From positions 2,501 to 66,500 of the forward strand of contig JAQGDQ010000873.1 in NCBI GenBank assembly GCA_030141605.1: 64,000 bases of DNA. The letters run 5' to 3'. Shown piece by piece: positions 12,946-25,461 of this stretch (position 1 is its first letter; each line of letters opens with the position of its first letter). The position numbers and the translations under genes are program-made. The notes below the pieces were generated by a model. The model saw only the letters and a program-made list of their open reading frames with translations, did no database searches and was not told where the DNA came from. The DNA comes from Tubiluchus corallicola (lineage: Eukaryota > Priapulida > Priapulimorpha > Priapulimorphida > Tubiluchidae).

Positions 12946-13665
12946 TTAAAGTCGCGTGTACAACGGAAGAAGAACATGAACAGACATCTTACGTCACTAG
13001 AAATATGTATTCTATTTCTCTAGAGAACGTATTAATATTTTTGCCTTTGAAGTTTCCATTATAACCTTTCACCGGGACCTCGTGGGACGGTTTCAGCTGA
13101 TTTGTGTATAAAAATTAAATACACGTAGCCTTTTTTAAACAAAATCGCTTTTGTATTTTCAGTCCTCACTTTTACAGGTTTTGATGTTTCTGTTCTGAAT
13201 TCCCTACGATCATAAAAAAATCCTATTTTCTCACGAAAGCCATTAGACTGCAATACGTTTGCTCGGCGAAACATCTTCGTTGTAGAGCTGACGCTGTTTT
13301 TTTTAATTTTACTTCATCTGGGCTTAATTACGACCCTCATGTGCTCAATATTTGAACGGCTTGACTGTTCCACAGTGTCAACAAAAGCGCGCAGTATAAC
13401 TCAATTGGGAAAATTCTTTCCTCTTTCTTGTTTGTATTGCCATTTTACTTTATGGATTTTACAGATGGTAATAAATGTTATCGGTGGTGTGATTTTAAAT
13501 GTGCATCAACGTGTCAGATTATAAAGAAAGTGTACAATTTCAGGCTGTAGCTCAAACTGACGTAAAGTCAGTGAAAAGATATGAATAGTTTACATTAAAG
13601 TGTTATTTTATTGCTGAATTTCGCCAGCATCCATTGTTGCATCACGAATTCACGACGCTCTATGC
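12946..13665. other. No gene seen
   Basis: No supported exon. A few short frames only. Confidence 0.4.
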
Positions 13666-13973
13666 CAGTGGTTCCCAAAGTAGGGGTAAATTACCCCCCC
13701 CCGGGGGTAATATGTTTTTTTTTGGGGGGGGGGTAACAGGCACCCCTCTGAAAATGTTTAAAACTTCGCTCGGAATGCATTTTACGTAGTTTTCTTCTTG
13801 AAGAGACTGCCTCCGGCAGGCAACACTGTGTCATGGGGTCTATCATTCGCACGTTCCCACGATCTCTGGTGCGATCCTGGGGAGAAGTAGTACTAGGTGG
13901 GGGGCGGGGGGGTAATGGACACGACCGGGTTTCCCGATTTGGGTAACGGTCCGAGAAAGTTTGGGAACCACTG
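13666..13973. mobile_element. Non-autonomous hAT element (308 bp), perfect target duplication
   Basis: The left end reads CAGTGGTTCCCAAA and the right end reads TTTGGGAACCACTG, a perfect terminal inverted repeat. It is flanked by the identical 8-mer CTCTATGC at 13658-13665 and 13974-13981. Just inside the left end, a C-run then G-run forms a GC-rich palindrome. A related copy in opposite orientation lies at 60055-60294. Confidence 0.95.
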
Positions 13974-14023
13974 CTCTATGCCATAGAGGAGGATAGATTA
14001 TCCTATAAGCCAGTATAGCCCCC

Positions 14024-14423
14024 CAGTGGCGTATTAACTAATAGGCTAACTAGTTTATAACCTAGGGCGCCAAAGTTTGAGGGACGTCACATTTTAGAAA
14101 AAATTCTCCTCGGTAAATGTGTATACTTTCATATTCGTGTAAATGACGCGTTTTATAACACACCGCAGGCAGTTACAGAGCTCAGCTTTCATATAAGTGC
14201 CACATAACGAACAGATACAAGGTATTACACAACAACCAGTTGCGTAGTTTGCTTAAATATGAGCGCCATGCAAATACATGTAATTAATAATTAGAAACAA
14301 GGTTTATAGTGTTTCTAATACACCACAAATAATTGCTATTGCGCTCATTATATAAATTCACAGTAGAGATGGGTGGGACAGAACTATCAGCCTAAGGCGC
14401 CGTAGAGTCTTGTTACGCCCCTG
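14024..14423. mobile_element. Possible degraded hAT-like element
   Basis: The left side begins CAGTGGCGTATTAAC and the right side ends GTTACGCCCCTG, a short imperfect inverted repeat of hAT style. The flanking 8-mers (TAGCCCCC and TAGGCTGC) match at only five positions. Related phrases continue to about 14769, so the true element could be longer or composite. Confidence 0.4.
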
Positions 14424-14769
14424 TAGGCTGCAACCTAGGCCCTCAAGCGTAGAGAGAAGGCCCCAAGTTTGGTAACATTTGGTGAAAAACTGTTTATCTC
14501 TAAACTGTGTTGAAATATGTGCTAATTGATTTGCAATAAATAGTAAAATAGTCGTATTTCTTAAAGAGTATTTTTATTGTCAGAGAAAATAAAAGATTGC
14601 TATTCTAGTTTATTTAAAAAATGGCAATAAGTTTACTTCAAGCTAGGTAAATATCGCTAAAATATATCACGAGTAAAAGATATTCAAGAGGAGAGCAGGT
14701 GAGTTGGATTGTGGCTCAGGCGGGTTCATAGTTAGCCTGGGGTCCAAAGGGTCATAATCCGGCCCTGGG

Positions 14770-17211
14770 CATAATCCTGCCCTCCCTATTAATGCCCTAT
14801 TAAGTTTCTAAACACAGGCAATAGTGTGTATCTTCGATCTTAAGTCAAAGTGAGGTGTGGTTTGAAGACGTCCTGTTTTCGTTTAGAGCAGTTGCAATAC
14901 ATTGTATTTGTCTGTAGTGGCAAAATCAAGAGTTGCAGCCCATCCGGCTTGGAATGTACCATGTACTTTTAAAAAATGTACTTAATGTACCAATGTACTG
15001 TTAAAAAATTCACTGCCATTGCTGTGTATTTAGCACTATACTTTAGCAAAATTTGTAAACTAATTGTTTCGTTTGTAATATTGCACGTTTAACATATCGT
15101 TATTGTAAATGTATATTTAATTTCGTTGGTCTTAATGACGATAAAAATATTACTACTACCGAAATGTAAAAAATGGCCGTTTGCCCGTTTCCTTGCTTTT
15201 GAAGACGTGTGAGTCTAATTGAAGCCACTGAGTTTTCACGGGCTGCCTGAAGGCCCAAAGCAATTTCAACTTTTGCGTCTCTTGTAAAACTGATGATTGC
15301 TCTGTAAGCAAATGCAGTTTATTCTTACATAAGACTCAGCGATTATAAAAGAACTCAGAGTTATACAAGAGCACCTCGCACGCGTGCAAAATTCGTGTTT
15401 TTAAAAACGCTGAGCGAAAGTCACTTAGTCAAATCGCATTTGAAGCACTTCATCATATTGCCAATAATTCGTGCGATAATATTTGTGTAACACAGCTTGC
15501 GCTAAAAGCTTTCTGAATAGTTTACGATTACACTGACTGTATTGGGCGAATGACTAGTAGGTGGAATGGAGGCACAGACGTCTTTGTCAATAACCTTTCT
15601 TTTTCTTGTCGTTGATGGTACCATTATTTGAAGAATGTACTGAGGGCAGACGTTATAATCGAAGTACATTATGGTTGTTGTCCATCGAATTCGAGAAAGG
15701 CTGTTCAATGCTGTTGCTACTGATACTTTTCAGCGCATTGCAATCCACTGTTCAGTACTCAACAACAGTAGGGTCTAGTTAATGTAGGTGGATGTATGAG
15801 GACCAGAACCCATCTCACTGTGAGAGTATGGTCAGCGCTGCCTAAACTACAGTCATACGCTACATAGACATAGAAATTGGTCATCAAGCCAGCTACCCTT
15901 CTACAATTAGTGCAAATTGTAAAAGAAATTTGTAGCGCTGTTAATTATACGGAGTAATATAATTATGAAGTAGGATAAGATAATCAACTGTTAAAGGAAA
16001 ACCGGATGATTGTGTAAACACGAGTTCAGACTAAAGAATGCTCTAAAATATTGAAAACTACAAGCTTATTTTAAATCAAGCTTACATTAAATAATAATTA
16101 CCTCGAATACTCAAATTTCGTTAAACTTTCAAAGCTACGCGCGGCTCAGTTAATCTACTAAGATTGGCAGCGGCGCCTTTATGTCACATTCGCGTGGCCG
16201 ACAAATAGAAGGCGGTACCATGATAAGCATGATCATGAACTGCTGTGTTAGTTTCATGACGTCATATGATGTAAAGCCCATTTTTCGTGACATCATGCGT
16301 TTAAGCAGTACTGTAACACCTATGCAAAGACGCGCAAGGGAAGACGCCTGCCATTGCAAAAACTGTGGTTAGTTTCTGACGCAAGCAACAGCTGTGTTCG
16401 GTTGCCGTTAATTAACTTTCTAAGCTAATTATTCAAATATAAGGAACAGTTGTTTTAACACTTTTATAGGCAAGAAAATGTATATTTTGGACAGTAAACT
16501 AAAATGAGATTGAGTCTAAAGAATCGTCCGGCTTTCCTTTAATGCAAATCTATAGGGGAAGAAATTAAACTTTGAATCGGTTATGCAACAAGGAAGCTTT
16601 ATGATAAAATGAAGTATATGCAATGACGACCAGCCAAATATGAAAAGCATATAACTAACTGATTAGAGCCTAAACAAAACTATAAAATCAGTCGAAGCAA
16701 GAGAAGAAAATAGAGCATAAATAAAAAATCAGCAAAGAAAACAAAATATGCATGATAAAATGAAACTAAATATAATTAAACGAACAGCTACATGAGCATT
16801 TGTGAACCATTGTTTCCCATTGTGGTCGAGTGTCAAAACATTTGGCAGTATTGTAGGCAATGCAAGGCGCCTGTTTTTTCTCACTATAGCACATAATACC
16901 TATTAATAGCATAATAATGTAGTTCTGTTACAATTATCGTGACTATATTGATTTTTTCCTAGTTATAGCGCATAATAATCATAAGATAATAACACAAATT
17001 GTAATGCAAAATTGTATGTTGAAGTGGGTAATAAATTAACCTCTTTTTCTTCCCGATTGTCTTCTATGTAGATGATGATGCTATTATATGCAATTTTATT
17101 CTCATAATTCACCTACATGCTAATTGCCTGAATATAAATGTACAAGATATGATGGATAATTTATTTGACATTTTTCCGCTAAAAATATACCATCATTACT
17201 GTTGGTGTAAT
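14770..17211. other. No gene seen
   Basis: AT-rich spacer with only short open frames. A perfect CRE-like TGACGTCA lies near 16258. Confidence 0.4.
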
Positions 17212-17690
17212 TTTGTATAAAACCTTTAATTTGTGTCCATAAAAATTGCATAGCAAGTACTTGTATGCATTGTATGTGTGTAAATGCATCTTATTAAAGT
17301 ACTTCTTTTGTATAAAACCTTTAAATTAAGTCTATAAAAATTGCATAGTAAGTACTTGTATGCATTGTATGTGTGTAAATGCATCTTATTAAAGTACTTC
17401 TTTTGTATAAAACCTTTAAATTAAGTCTATAAAAATTGCATAGTAAGTACTTGTATGCATTGTATGTGTGTAAATGCATCTTATTAAAGTACTTCTTTTG
17501 TATAAAACCTTTAAATTAAGTCTATAAAAATTGCATAGAAAGTACTTGTATGCATTGTATCTGTAAATGCCTCTTATTAAAGTACTTCTTTTGTATAAAA
17601 CCTTTAAATTACGTCTATAAAATTTGCATAGCAAGTGCTTGTATACATTGTATCTGTAAATGCCTCTTATTAAAGTACTTCTTTTGTTTT
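17212..17690. repeat. 95 bp tandem repeat, five units
   Basis: TATAAAACCT starts at 17216, 17311, 17406, 17501 and 17594, giving periods of 95, 95, 95 and 93. Units two and three are almost identical; the last two have lost a few bases. Frames over the array are repeat artefacts. Confidence 0.95.
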
Positions 17691-19020
17691 TTCTCGGTGT
17701 GGATTGCATACCTGGACTACACTCACTCAGGTAAGTGTAATTCGTATTCATTGTTTCTATTTTGGGGGAATTTTCCTGGGATGTCAAAGTGATTGTTTAC
17801 AAACCATAGTCACCAGGGTTTGTTTTTTCATGTAACTACTTATTTCTGTCTGTTAGTTACAGACTTATGGGTTAGGATAAAATTTTACCGCTAACGTGTT
17901 AGCGGTCTAGTGGCAGTTCTGGTTCATGTAATTAGTTCATTTCAGTTCAATCAATTTTATTTCCTCTACATTAGTTTCAGATACAATAGTTAGTAACAAT
18001 TTCATTAACATGTGGGAGTAGGAGCATTAAAAGCTGGTCGCCATCTCACCTGCCCTTTTTTTAAGTTTTCTTTGTAGGCACAAAATTCCTAGGATAATTA
18101 AGATTATGTACCAGTTTCTTCAAAGAAATGAATTGAATTAGTTACATAAAGACACTTGGTTTTACAAGGAATTATACATGTATTAATCAAAAGCATTGTT
18201 AACAATAAAGAATTGGACTGTGATTACAAATTACGGAAATACTGAAGCAATAAATTTAAATAATTTAATTACATTAAGCGATAAACTGTATACTGTCACG
18301 CGAGAGTTCAAAATAAACATTTAAAACGGAAGCTCTAGTCAGAAACATGCAAACTGTGGAAATTGCATGGAAAAGTGCACAGTATATTATCAGGCGATTA
18401 TGGTTTTGCTTCCTAGAGCCACTAAGGACATGTGGAAGTTGCATGAATGAAGTTTTAAAGAGCTTTTTGAATAATGCAAGGATCCATCTTAAAGGAGGCA
18501 ATATGCACAAGATGGTGGCAGCACTGATGTCTAATCCCAGAAATAGTCCATGTTAAATTTTGCGTTAAAAATTACACCAGTGTGTGCAATCTGCTTACTA
18601 ATGTCTCTGTAAAAGAATTAGTCAACTTTTTCTCTAACATACATTATTGGGAGTACTTTTTCATTAGTTCGTTCTTTATACGTGTACGGAACCAGAGCAC
18701 GTGAGGGTAGTACTGTTTGCTTCACAACCCAGCACAGTGGTGCGCTCCAGCAATGCGGTTTATTGGCTGTTGTGCGCATGCGGCCATGCACATGTCTGAG
18801 CCCAGGTAGAGAAAGTTCTGTCACTCACACAGTTTGTTGTCAGTTGTCACGTGCTTACCGTGAATGAATCAAACTTGAACTGCGACAATTTAGGCTATTA
18901 TTAAGCAAAAATTATTTTTTTGTTTAGGATTTTATCAAGTTTCTGTATAAACTTTTGTACGTTTGTTTGTTTAAAATTACAAATTGCAACATTAAAATTA
19001 CATATATTTATTTCGTTTTA
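17691..19020. other. No gene seen
   Basis: A good-looking donor (CTCAG then GTAAGTG) sits near 17730, but I cannot find a matching acceptor. Nothing else is supported. Confidence 0.35.
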
Positions 19021-19084
19021 CACAGTAGTGAAACAATGGCTAAAAATTTTCTCAAGCAGCACCCCCATTATTCTAACTACGGAC

Positions 19085-19455
19085 CCCCACTGATTGGGAG
19101 ACCTTGCCATTTGGTACAGAATCTTACAGTAGTTTGTGTAACACAAAAAATTGATGGTGTGTCCCACACTCGGTCTTTTTAAAATGCACAGCGATGCTAA
19201 GTTTTTTTGAGAAATCGATAGAGATTGATTAGTCAGATATATCAGTATCAGTCGCGTTATGCATTTGACAAATTCTCTCTACTCAGACATACATAATTGG
19301 GAGGAAGATGAAAACCTCGTTATTTGGCACAGAACCTTATAGTAGTTTGTGTAAGGCAAAAAGCCCACGATGTTGGTCACGCTTAGTCCACTCGGTGTGT
19401 TTAGAATGCATAGAGATGCTCTTCGGGAGATCGATGGGGATTGCTCTACTGCCTG
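19085..19455. repeat. Diverged direct duplication of about 150 bp
   Basis: Phrases near 19100-19240 recur near 19310-19445: a 'TTTGGTACAGAATCTTA' / 'TTTGGCACAGAACCTTA' pair, then TAGTTTGTGTAA, a CACTCGGT block, and ATGC(A)-(A/G)AGATGC followed by a GAGAATCGAT-like phrase. No coding sense is visible in it. Confidence 0.55.
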
Positions 19456-20590
19456 CGGAAACTTTAAAATTCAGTCATCCCCGGCAACACATACAGCCCG
19501 CTGGAAAAACTTATTGGGAATCAATCGCGATTATGATCGCTTCCTCATTAATAATTGAAAGCGACTGCTTGCTACAGCCGGTAAACATTGTGGTGTTTGC
19601 AAAAATCAATTTCCATATTTGTCTCTGCTGGGAAATGTCATTTTCATAACTAGCGTGAATGAATTAATGTCATGGTTCATTGGGCATGAAGTCTGTTTCT
19701 GTCAGTTTTTGTTACCCTATGATGAACCACAGTTCAACTCGTAAGATTGTTCTATATTCCTACTAGCTTTTGTTGTTATTGTTGTGAAGGAGGGAGCATT
19801 AGTAAAAGAAGACGCCATTACTTTTTTTTACAATCGTTCCTATTATGTTGCCACTGAGACTTCAACGTAGTACAAAAAATGGCCATTAGTGAATTACTTG
19901 ATAAAATCAACACTGCTTAAACAAGTTATCTTACTAAATAGTATTAAACTTTTATTTAATATGAGTTTGTGGTGAATTACTTGTAAAAGGCCATTCATGA
20001 AATGTAAAATCCTTTTAAAACGTTTATGAAGCAAAAGTCTGAATAATGTAATCAACAAATTTGTAATTAACTAGCAACCTGAGATTCCGTGTTAATTAAA
20101 CGTGCAAATTTGGATTCAAGTCTGCGTCACAGTGATGTCACAGAAATGGCGAATCTCGGGTGATTGTAGAATTGTGAATTTTGTTGAAGTTGCTTTTGTA
20201 CTGTATTGTTTGAAACTTTTGGAAAGTAAAACTTCTCAGAGTTTTATCCTATCCAGAATGGCAGTTTTAGTGCAGGGCTTTCCTGAAATTCCCTTACTTG
20301 CATGTAATTTATTTAGTCTCGGTGACTTAGTATAAAACGTAGTATAAAGTAAAGAGCTGTGAAGTGATTAGTCTTTCAGTAAATAAAATATAATAAAATG
20401 AAATAGTTAAAAGCTAAAGGGTAGTTAACTAAAGTTTTTTTTGCAACAGACAACGGTGTCTTTTTAACATCTATTCACATATATATTTATTTTGGATAAC
20501 ATTTTACACGGTGACGATTTATTGTACTACCTCATAAACACATAATAAAAAAAGCTAAGCTAGATCTGCATGATTTAATGGTCAGGTGTT
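19456..20590. other. No gene seen
   Basis: AT-rich spacer downstream of the secreted-protein gene that ends at 21034. Several AATAAA motifs lie on the minus strand. Confidence 0.4.
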
Positions 20591-20596
20591 AGCTTT

Positions 20597-20602
20597 TTTA
20601 TT
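20597..20602 (-). terminator. Candidate poly(A) signal for the 981-residue gene
   Basis: AATAAA on the minus strand, 432 bases past the stop at 21034. It is the first canonical hexamer I see downstream. A second lies at 20486-20491. Confidence 0.35.
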
Positions 20603-20767
20603 GAACATTAGCTGCAACTAGTGTGGTTATTATATGTGACTATAGTGCACAGTTCTTTAATGCATCATTGAGGAGTTTTTGAGGAAAAGTAAAGAAAAAA
20701 AATTAGAAACTGACATTATTGATCTGCTATTACAAATACCCGGTATATGTCACACACAAGAATTATT

Positions 20768-21064
20768 TTACATAAATGACTTACAATGGAATGAATAATA
20801 CTTTTCCAGTAGTTTTCTTGATAAACATATAATAATCGTAATTACCAACTTGTGACAGGATACTAATATTTCCTCTTTGTACCTGTCCAATCTCAATACA
20901 AGTTTGACAGATGGTAGATTTCTTCTCACCTTCAAGCTAAAATGATTCCTCCTGGACCTGTAACTTACGTGAATGGTCTCCAATGCAGTAAGGTCTACTC
21001 TATACTTATTGACTCTGTCCACTGGAATACTGGCTAAAATATTAAAAGTTTGCTGTACGCATTT
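20768..21064 (-). other. Overlapping open frame just past the stop of member IV
   Basis: In another frame, a 99-codon open stretch starts near the last codons of member IV and runs past its stop. It contains phrases such as IPVDRVNKYRVDLTALETIH, directly followed by a consensus-like donor GTAAGT, and a second donor GTGAGA after HFSLK. It may be an alternative C-terminal exon, a frameshifted extension, or chance. Confidence 0.25.
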
Positions 21065-23375
21065 TCATAAAGATCTGAATTGGCATTACTTGCTGAACTT
21101 TTGTCTGATATAGGCGCTGATACTACCTGTATAGGTTTGTTGCCAGAAGGTGTCACTACACTCTTGCTTGAACTAGTTTTTGCGTCTGCATTTGATGATG
21201 GGGGTTCTTGTGATTTTAAATTTCTATTGAAGAAGTCGTCATCTACATGTGGTTTCGATTGTGTTGTGGTTGCTAGCTTGCTGCCAAAGTTTCTGATTTC
21301 TTTACTCGGTTCAATTATTGTTAGTTTGGTGTTTCTTTGAGCTGGCGCTGCTTGCATACGTCTGTCTTTAATTGACGAATATCCATCTCTTATGTAGTAA
21401 CCTGGTGGATATGTTGTTACGCTTATCTGCCTGCTTCCTTTTGATCCAAAGTTGTTCCTTTGGTTAGAATATAAAGAGCCACGGTTTAGTAGTTTATTTA
21501 CTGTGCCTCTTATTTGAAATGGCATATCATCTGCATGCTGGAACCTGTTCGTTTTGCTCCTGCTTCCTTTACCTAAGTTCAGTGTCCAAGATCCATCATC
21601 CATATTAGGAGATTCCCTTATGTACTTGTTTGGTTGCGTATCACTGGCGTAGCTGTTTGATTTTCTTTCATTTCTGTTGAATTGTCTTCTGCGTGGCATT
21701 GCTTCAGCAGACATTGATTCTCTTGGCAGATACCCTTGTGCTTGCTCCCTTCCATTCTTTGCTCTGTTATGTTGATAATTAGAGGTACTAGTTCCTCTTT
21801 CACCATATCCCACAAATTCCTGTGTTTTGGAACGTATATCTGAGTTTGCAGATAGTGAAGGGAAAAATCTGCTCAGAGAACTTGGAGTAGTTGGTTGATC
21901 ATAATCTTCCATATAGCTTGGTCTTTTTGCAGGTTGCATATTACCATACTGACTTCCGTACATTACTGGCCTGTCGGTGCTATTGTAGATTTTGAATCCT
22001 TGTACATAATATGGAGATGTCGTATTGACGTATGCCTGGTAGAATAAAGGTTCAGTTGTGAGAAAAGGTGGTGCTGGAGTAAAGTGACGTGAAACGGGGC
22101 GAGGATATATGCCTTGGGGATTGTCATGTACACTGTAATAGTGGGTATTTTGTGGAGCTGCTCCTAGAACTTGTGCTTGCAGTGGTTCTATTTGGCCTCC
22201 AACATATTGTTGTGAAGGGATAGTGTATCCAGGATACATCACTTGGTTGGGTAAAGCATAACCTTGTTGTCCTGAACTCTGAGCAGCTTGCAGTAGTTTT
22301 CGGATTTGTGCTTCCCGAAGTTGTTTTTGATTAACGGCGGTGCCTCCTTTCTTATTTCGTCTCTTGTTGCTTTGTCGCCTGTTTTGTCGTTTCCGTTGCT
22401 TTTGCCTTCCTTGTTGTCTGCCACGTCTTTTTCCATTTTGTTTAGCTTTGCGTTTTCGAGCAAGCCTTGAATTTCTTCTTCTCGCCCGTTGTTTTCTGTT
22501 AGTATTTTCTTGTTGCCTGCTGGAAGTTCTGCCATTATTGCTTCTTCGTTTAACAAAGTCACTTGGTTCCCAAGTTGCTGTGGTTTCAGTAAACTCACCT
22601 GTGGATTCAGTAATGTCTTCTTGTCCATTGTCAGAACTTCTTGCTAGTAAACTCCGTGCATTTGGCTTTTTAAGCCTTTCTAGATTTCGCCTGCGCTTGT
22701 TAGTATTGGCCTTTTTATTTCTCATCATGCGGTTGTTTTTATTGCGCGATGATGTTGAACTTGACTGAGTGTCACTATTCCATGTGTCGGTAGTGCCTGT
22801 AAAAGCACCTGTAGTTTCTGTTGTAACAAGATCGTCTAGTCTGCGGTTACTCTGCCTGTTTCTTGGCTTACCATTTCTTTGTTTTTGACGTCTTTTCGCC
22901 TTTCGCATCGCTTTCATCTGTCTTCTTCGTTCATTTATCTGCCTTTGTTTTTTCTCTTGCTCGATTTGCTTTTGTAGATATTTTACTTGCTTTAATATTT
23001 GTCTTTTCTTTGCTAATAACAAGATCTTCTTTTTTTCTCTTATATCTCTTTCTTCTTCTGTCACATCTTGCATTTCTGTATTCGTTGCATCTGTGTTCAA
23101 AGTTTTTGCATCTGCCATTGCAGACGCATGAGATTCTTCATCATCCTCAGCAATTTCTTCTGTTCGCTTATCTTCTTCTGCCTTTATTTTCTGTTTTTCT
23201 GTTGGACCATTAATCATTTGCACTCGACTTTTGTAGTTGCTTAAATGTTCATGATATTCTGTTGCAATAGGACTAGAGCCACGAATTTGAACGGGTCTTC
23301 CATTTATGAATACCCCTTGCGGAATCTTGTCGTCTAATTCCCTTAGAGCGGCCAGCAATTCATCATTGTCATTTT
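21034..23375 (-). CDS. Exon 4 of member IV
   Basis: 2342 bases after acceptor TTTTTTCTAG. Two bases complete a Glu codon and 779 residues follow to a TAG. It carries the coil, the paired TET motifs, the basic blocks and the Tyr/Gln-rich C-terminal half. Confidence 0.75.
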
Positions 23376-25461
23376 CTAGAAAAAATTATTTAGATGTAGA
23401 TGTATTGTAGTCCTAGCAGTTAAAGTTTCTCTACCTAAAATGATATTATTTAGTTCTATTATTATATTGTTGGACTTGTCTTAAATTTTTTAACTAAAGC
23501 TAAAAATGTGTTGCTTAGTGGTGTAGTTTGAGGTAAAGCATTACTGAGGTCAAAATTTGTTCAATTTCTTTTACATGGTTAAGTAGCAATGTTGCTTTCA
23601 AATTTTTGAATTTAATTTCATGATACGTGTCACTTTCTGCTTTACAGCCGGCTTTATTTTGATTCCAGTTAAAGCACGTCCTTGTACCCTTGGATTATGA
23701 TGGTTTTTGTAGTTTTTATCAACATTTTGTGATCCTAAAAATTAGAAAAATAATACTGGAGAATTGTAAATACTCCTGGCTCCTGAACTGTTAAAGTAAG
23801 TAAGGTCACTTCAAGCATACCTTCTGTTTTAATAACAACTTTGGTTTCATCGTCTTTGCTGTCAGTGTCATCATAATCAGCTGATTCACTTGCTTCTGTG
23901 GATGGTGCTATTGATGTTGTTGTGTACTCCGGCGCTTCTTCTGTCTGACTTGATGCATCTGTGACAGCTTCCAGTTTGTGTGTAGCAACATCTTGCCGTT
24001 CTGGCTCTACGAGCGTTATGCCTCTTCGTCCCAGCGTTACTGTAGGTTCAGGCTCCGTGATTGTCACCGATTTTTGTGCAAGTGTCACAGTGGGGCCTTC
24101 TAACACAGACGCCAGTGTAGCTCCTCGTCTTCTAGTTGTGGATGCGACTCCTTGCCGTCTAAGTGGAGTTGTCATGACTCTTTGTCGTCTAGATGTTATT
24201 TTTGCATAATTGTCCACAGGGACGTATCCAGAATCGGTGGTTTGCAGAGAATTTCGATTGCCGGATCTCATTCCTCTCGTGCTCCACTAATTTGTCAGCA
24301 TCAATGGAAAAGCAATTAAATATACTGTGATAGTAACAAACAGTTGAAATTTCATCTTAATATTTAAATCATAAGTGCAGGGAAAAGCTGGGAAGAAGAA
24401 GAAGAAGATTTAAATCATAAGTGCATTGACACACTTTCAACTCTCGTCTGAATACTTAAAATATTTGAATCTTTTTTCCTTGCAAATATAGGATGCTAAT
24501 CTATGTCAAGTTGAATGGCTCTTGCTAAATTCTTTGCTAGTATTTATCATCGATTTTTGTTATTGTTCATTCTCTCTGAGGTTTTTATTGATTATTAAGT
24601 TCACTTGCTTCAAGTCTTTTGTCCTGAATAAGATACTAAAATAAGTCTAGCCTTCACCAGAATTTTGTATCCTCATTTAGGTAGCAATTTGAACTTGACA
24701 GTGATTGTACTGCATCTTTTAGTTGTGCAATAGCAGTTGCTGTACTTACGCTCTTTTCATATTGCTGATCCGTTTCAGTAGTTTGCTTGTCATAACTGTG
24801 ATACGATTTCAGGTTTTCTCCTTGACTAACAATGGAAAAGGTCTGTAAATCCAAGAGTACTGATATAGTAAATAATCATAATAATCTTTATTTAAATTCA
24901 GCTTTTGGGTGAACAATTAACATTAGCTCAAAGAGCTATTATCGCCTACTGTAAATGACAACCTACAGATACATAACAGAAGCTATTATTACCCCATTTT
25001 TACCCTAAATACCATGCGCCAGGCAGGGCAACAGCAGGTACCATTTTTGAAGTCGTTGGTATGACCCGACCACTGTATTGAACTCCCAGACCGAAAGCGG
25101 ACGCGTTATCGCAAGGCTAAACCGTCTAATTATAAGGTGGAAACAGTCCAAACTAAATTTCACAGTTAATAACTTCGACATAATATTATTATCTATTATG
25201 CTACTCATAGAAGCTGTGCTTCGTATACTGACATTAACTGAAAAAGCTTTTGTACAACAGTATATCAATTATGCACATTTGAAACCCTGTCCACAGATTT
25301 TTCATACTGCCCCAGGCATGAACATATTGTGAGTTTCTAATTATAGCACTGAAATACCTATTAATGTTTTCAGTATTGAGAAAAACAAAAAATCTTCTAA
25401 TGGACGATCACCTTACCAAAATTATAAGGCAGCAGCGCAGTAATCCTTGTTCCATATGCAT
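21034..25461 (-). CDS. Secreted Lys/Arg/Gln/Tyr-rich protein, four exons, about 981 residues (family member IV)
   Basis: I do not recognise the protein. My model joins exons 25461-25417, 24842-24750, 24286-23821 and 23375-21034, with GT/AG at every junction and matching phases (0, 0, 1). Exon 1 codes MHMEQGLLRCCLIIL; exon 2 continues TFSIVSQG, which completes a signal peptide. Residues about 47-200 are Thr/Arg-rich with repeated 'TVTL' and 'RRG' phrases. About 203-305 is acidic. About 308-367 is a Lys/Arg/Glu/Gln coil. Two motifs TETTGAFTGTTDTW and TESTGEFTETTATW (near 387 and 457) separate very basic blocks; the block at about 487-545 is mostly Lys, Arg, Gln and Asn. The C-terminal 400 residues are rich in Tyr, Gln, Ser, Asn and Pro. 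Low complexity and alternating charge suggest an extracellular structural, adhesive or mucus-type protein; that is inference. The last exon could have an alternative end (see the frame at 20768-21064). Confidence 0.7.
23821..24286 (-). CDS. Exon 3 of member IV
   Basis: It starts after an acceptor ending AAATTAG and ends GAAG before GTATGC, so the last codon is split after one base. It codes 155 residues that begin WSTRGMRSGNRN and contain Thr/Arg-rich repeats such as TVTLAQKSVTI and TVTLGRRGITL, followed by an acidic Ser/Thr/Glu/Asp stretch. Confidence 0.7.
24750..24842 (-). CDS. Exon 2 of member IV
   Basis: 93 bases, phase 0 on both sides, bounded by acceptor GGATTTACAG and donor GTAAGTAC. 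It codes 31 residues from TFSIVSQGENLKS to QQYEKS, the end of the leader and a polar start of the mature protein. Confidence 0.7.
25417..25461 (-). CDS. Exon 1 of member IV: first half of the signal peptide
   Basis: ATG to a donor GTAAGG gives 15 residues ending CCLIIL. The 574-base intron then leads to an acceptor TTTACAG at 24843. The exon is too short to be found as a long frame; it is supported by the donor, the phase and the hydrophobic run that continues in exon 2. Confidence 0.65.

Noticed and set aside
12523-13064. Several overlapping His/Thr and Cys/Val frames.
   Set aside because: Four or more phases are open over the CA/CATA microsatellite; no gene does that.
17212-17690. A CRISPR-like array.
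   Set aside because: The units are contiguous 95 bp tandem repeats without unique spacers, and the genome is plainly eukaryotic.
24287-24355. A leader-like frame (MKFQLFVTITVYLIAFPLM) with an in-frame TAG directly joined to exon 3 of member IV, as if a signal peptide were followed by a readthrough stop.
   Set aside because: The TAG is better read as the intron acceptor. The upstream exon at 24750-24842 has good splice sites and matching phase, and the true leader is at 25417-25461. The pyrimidine-rich intron end would code hydrophobic residues anyway.
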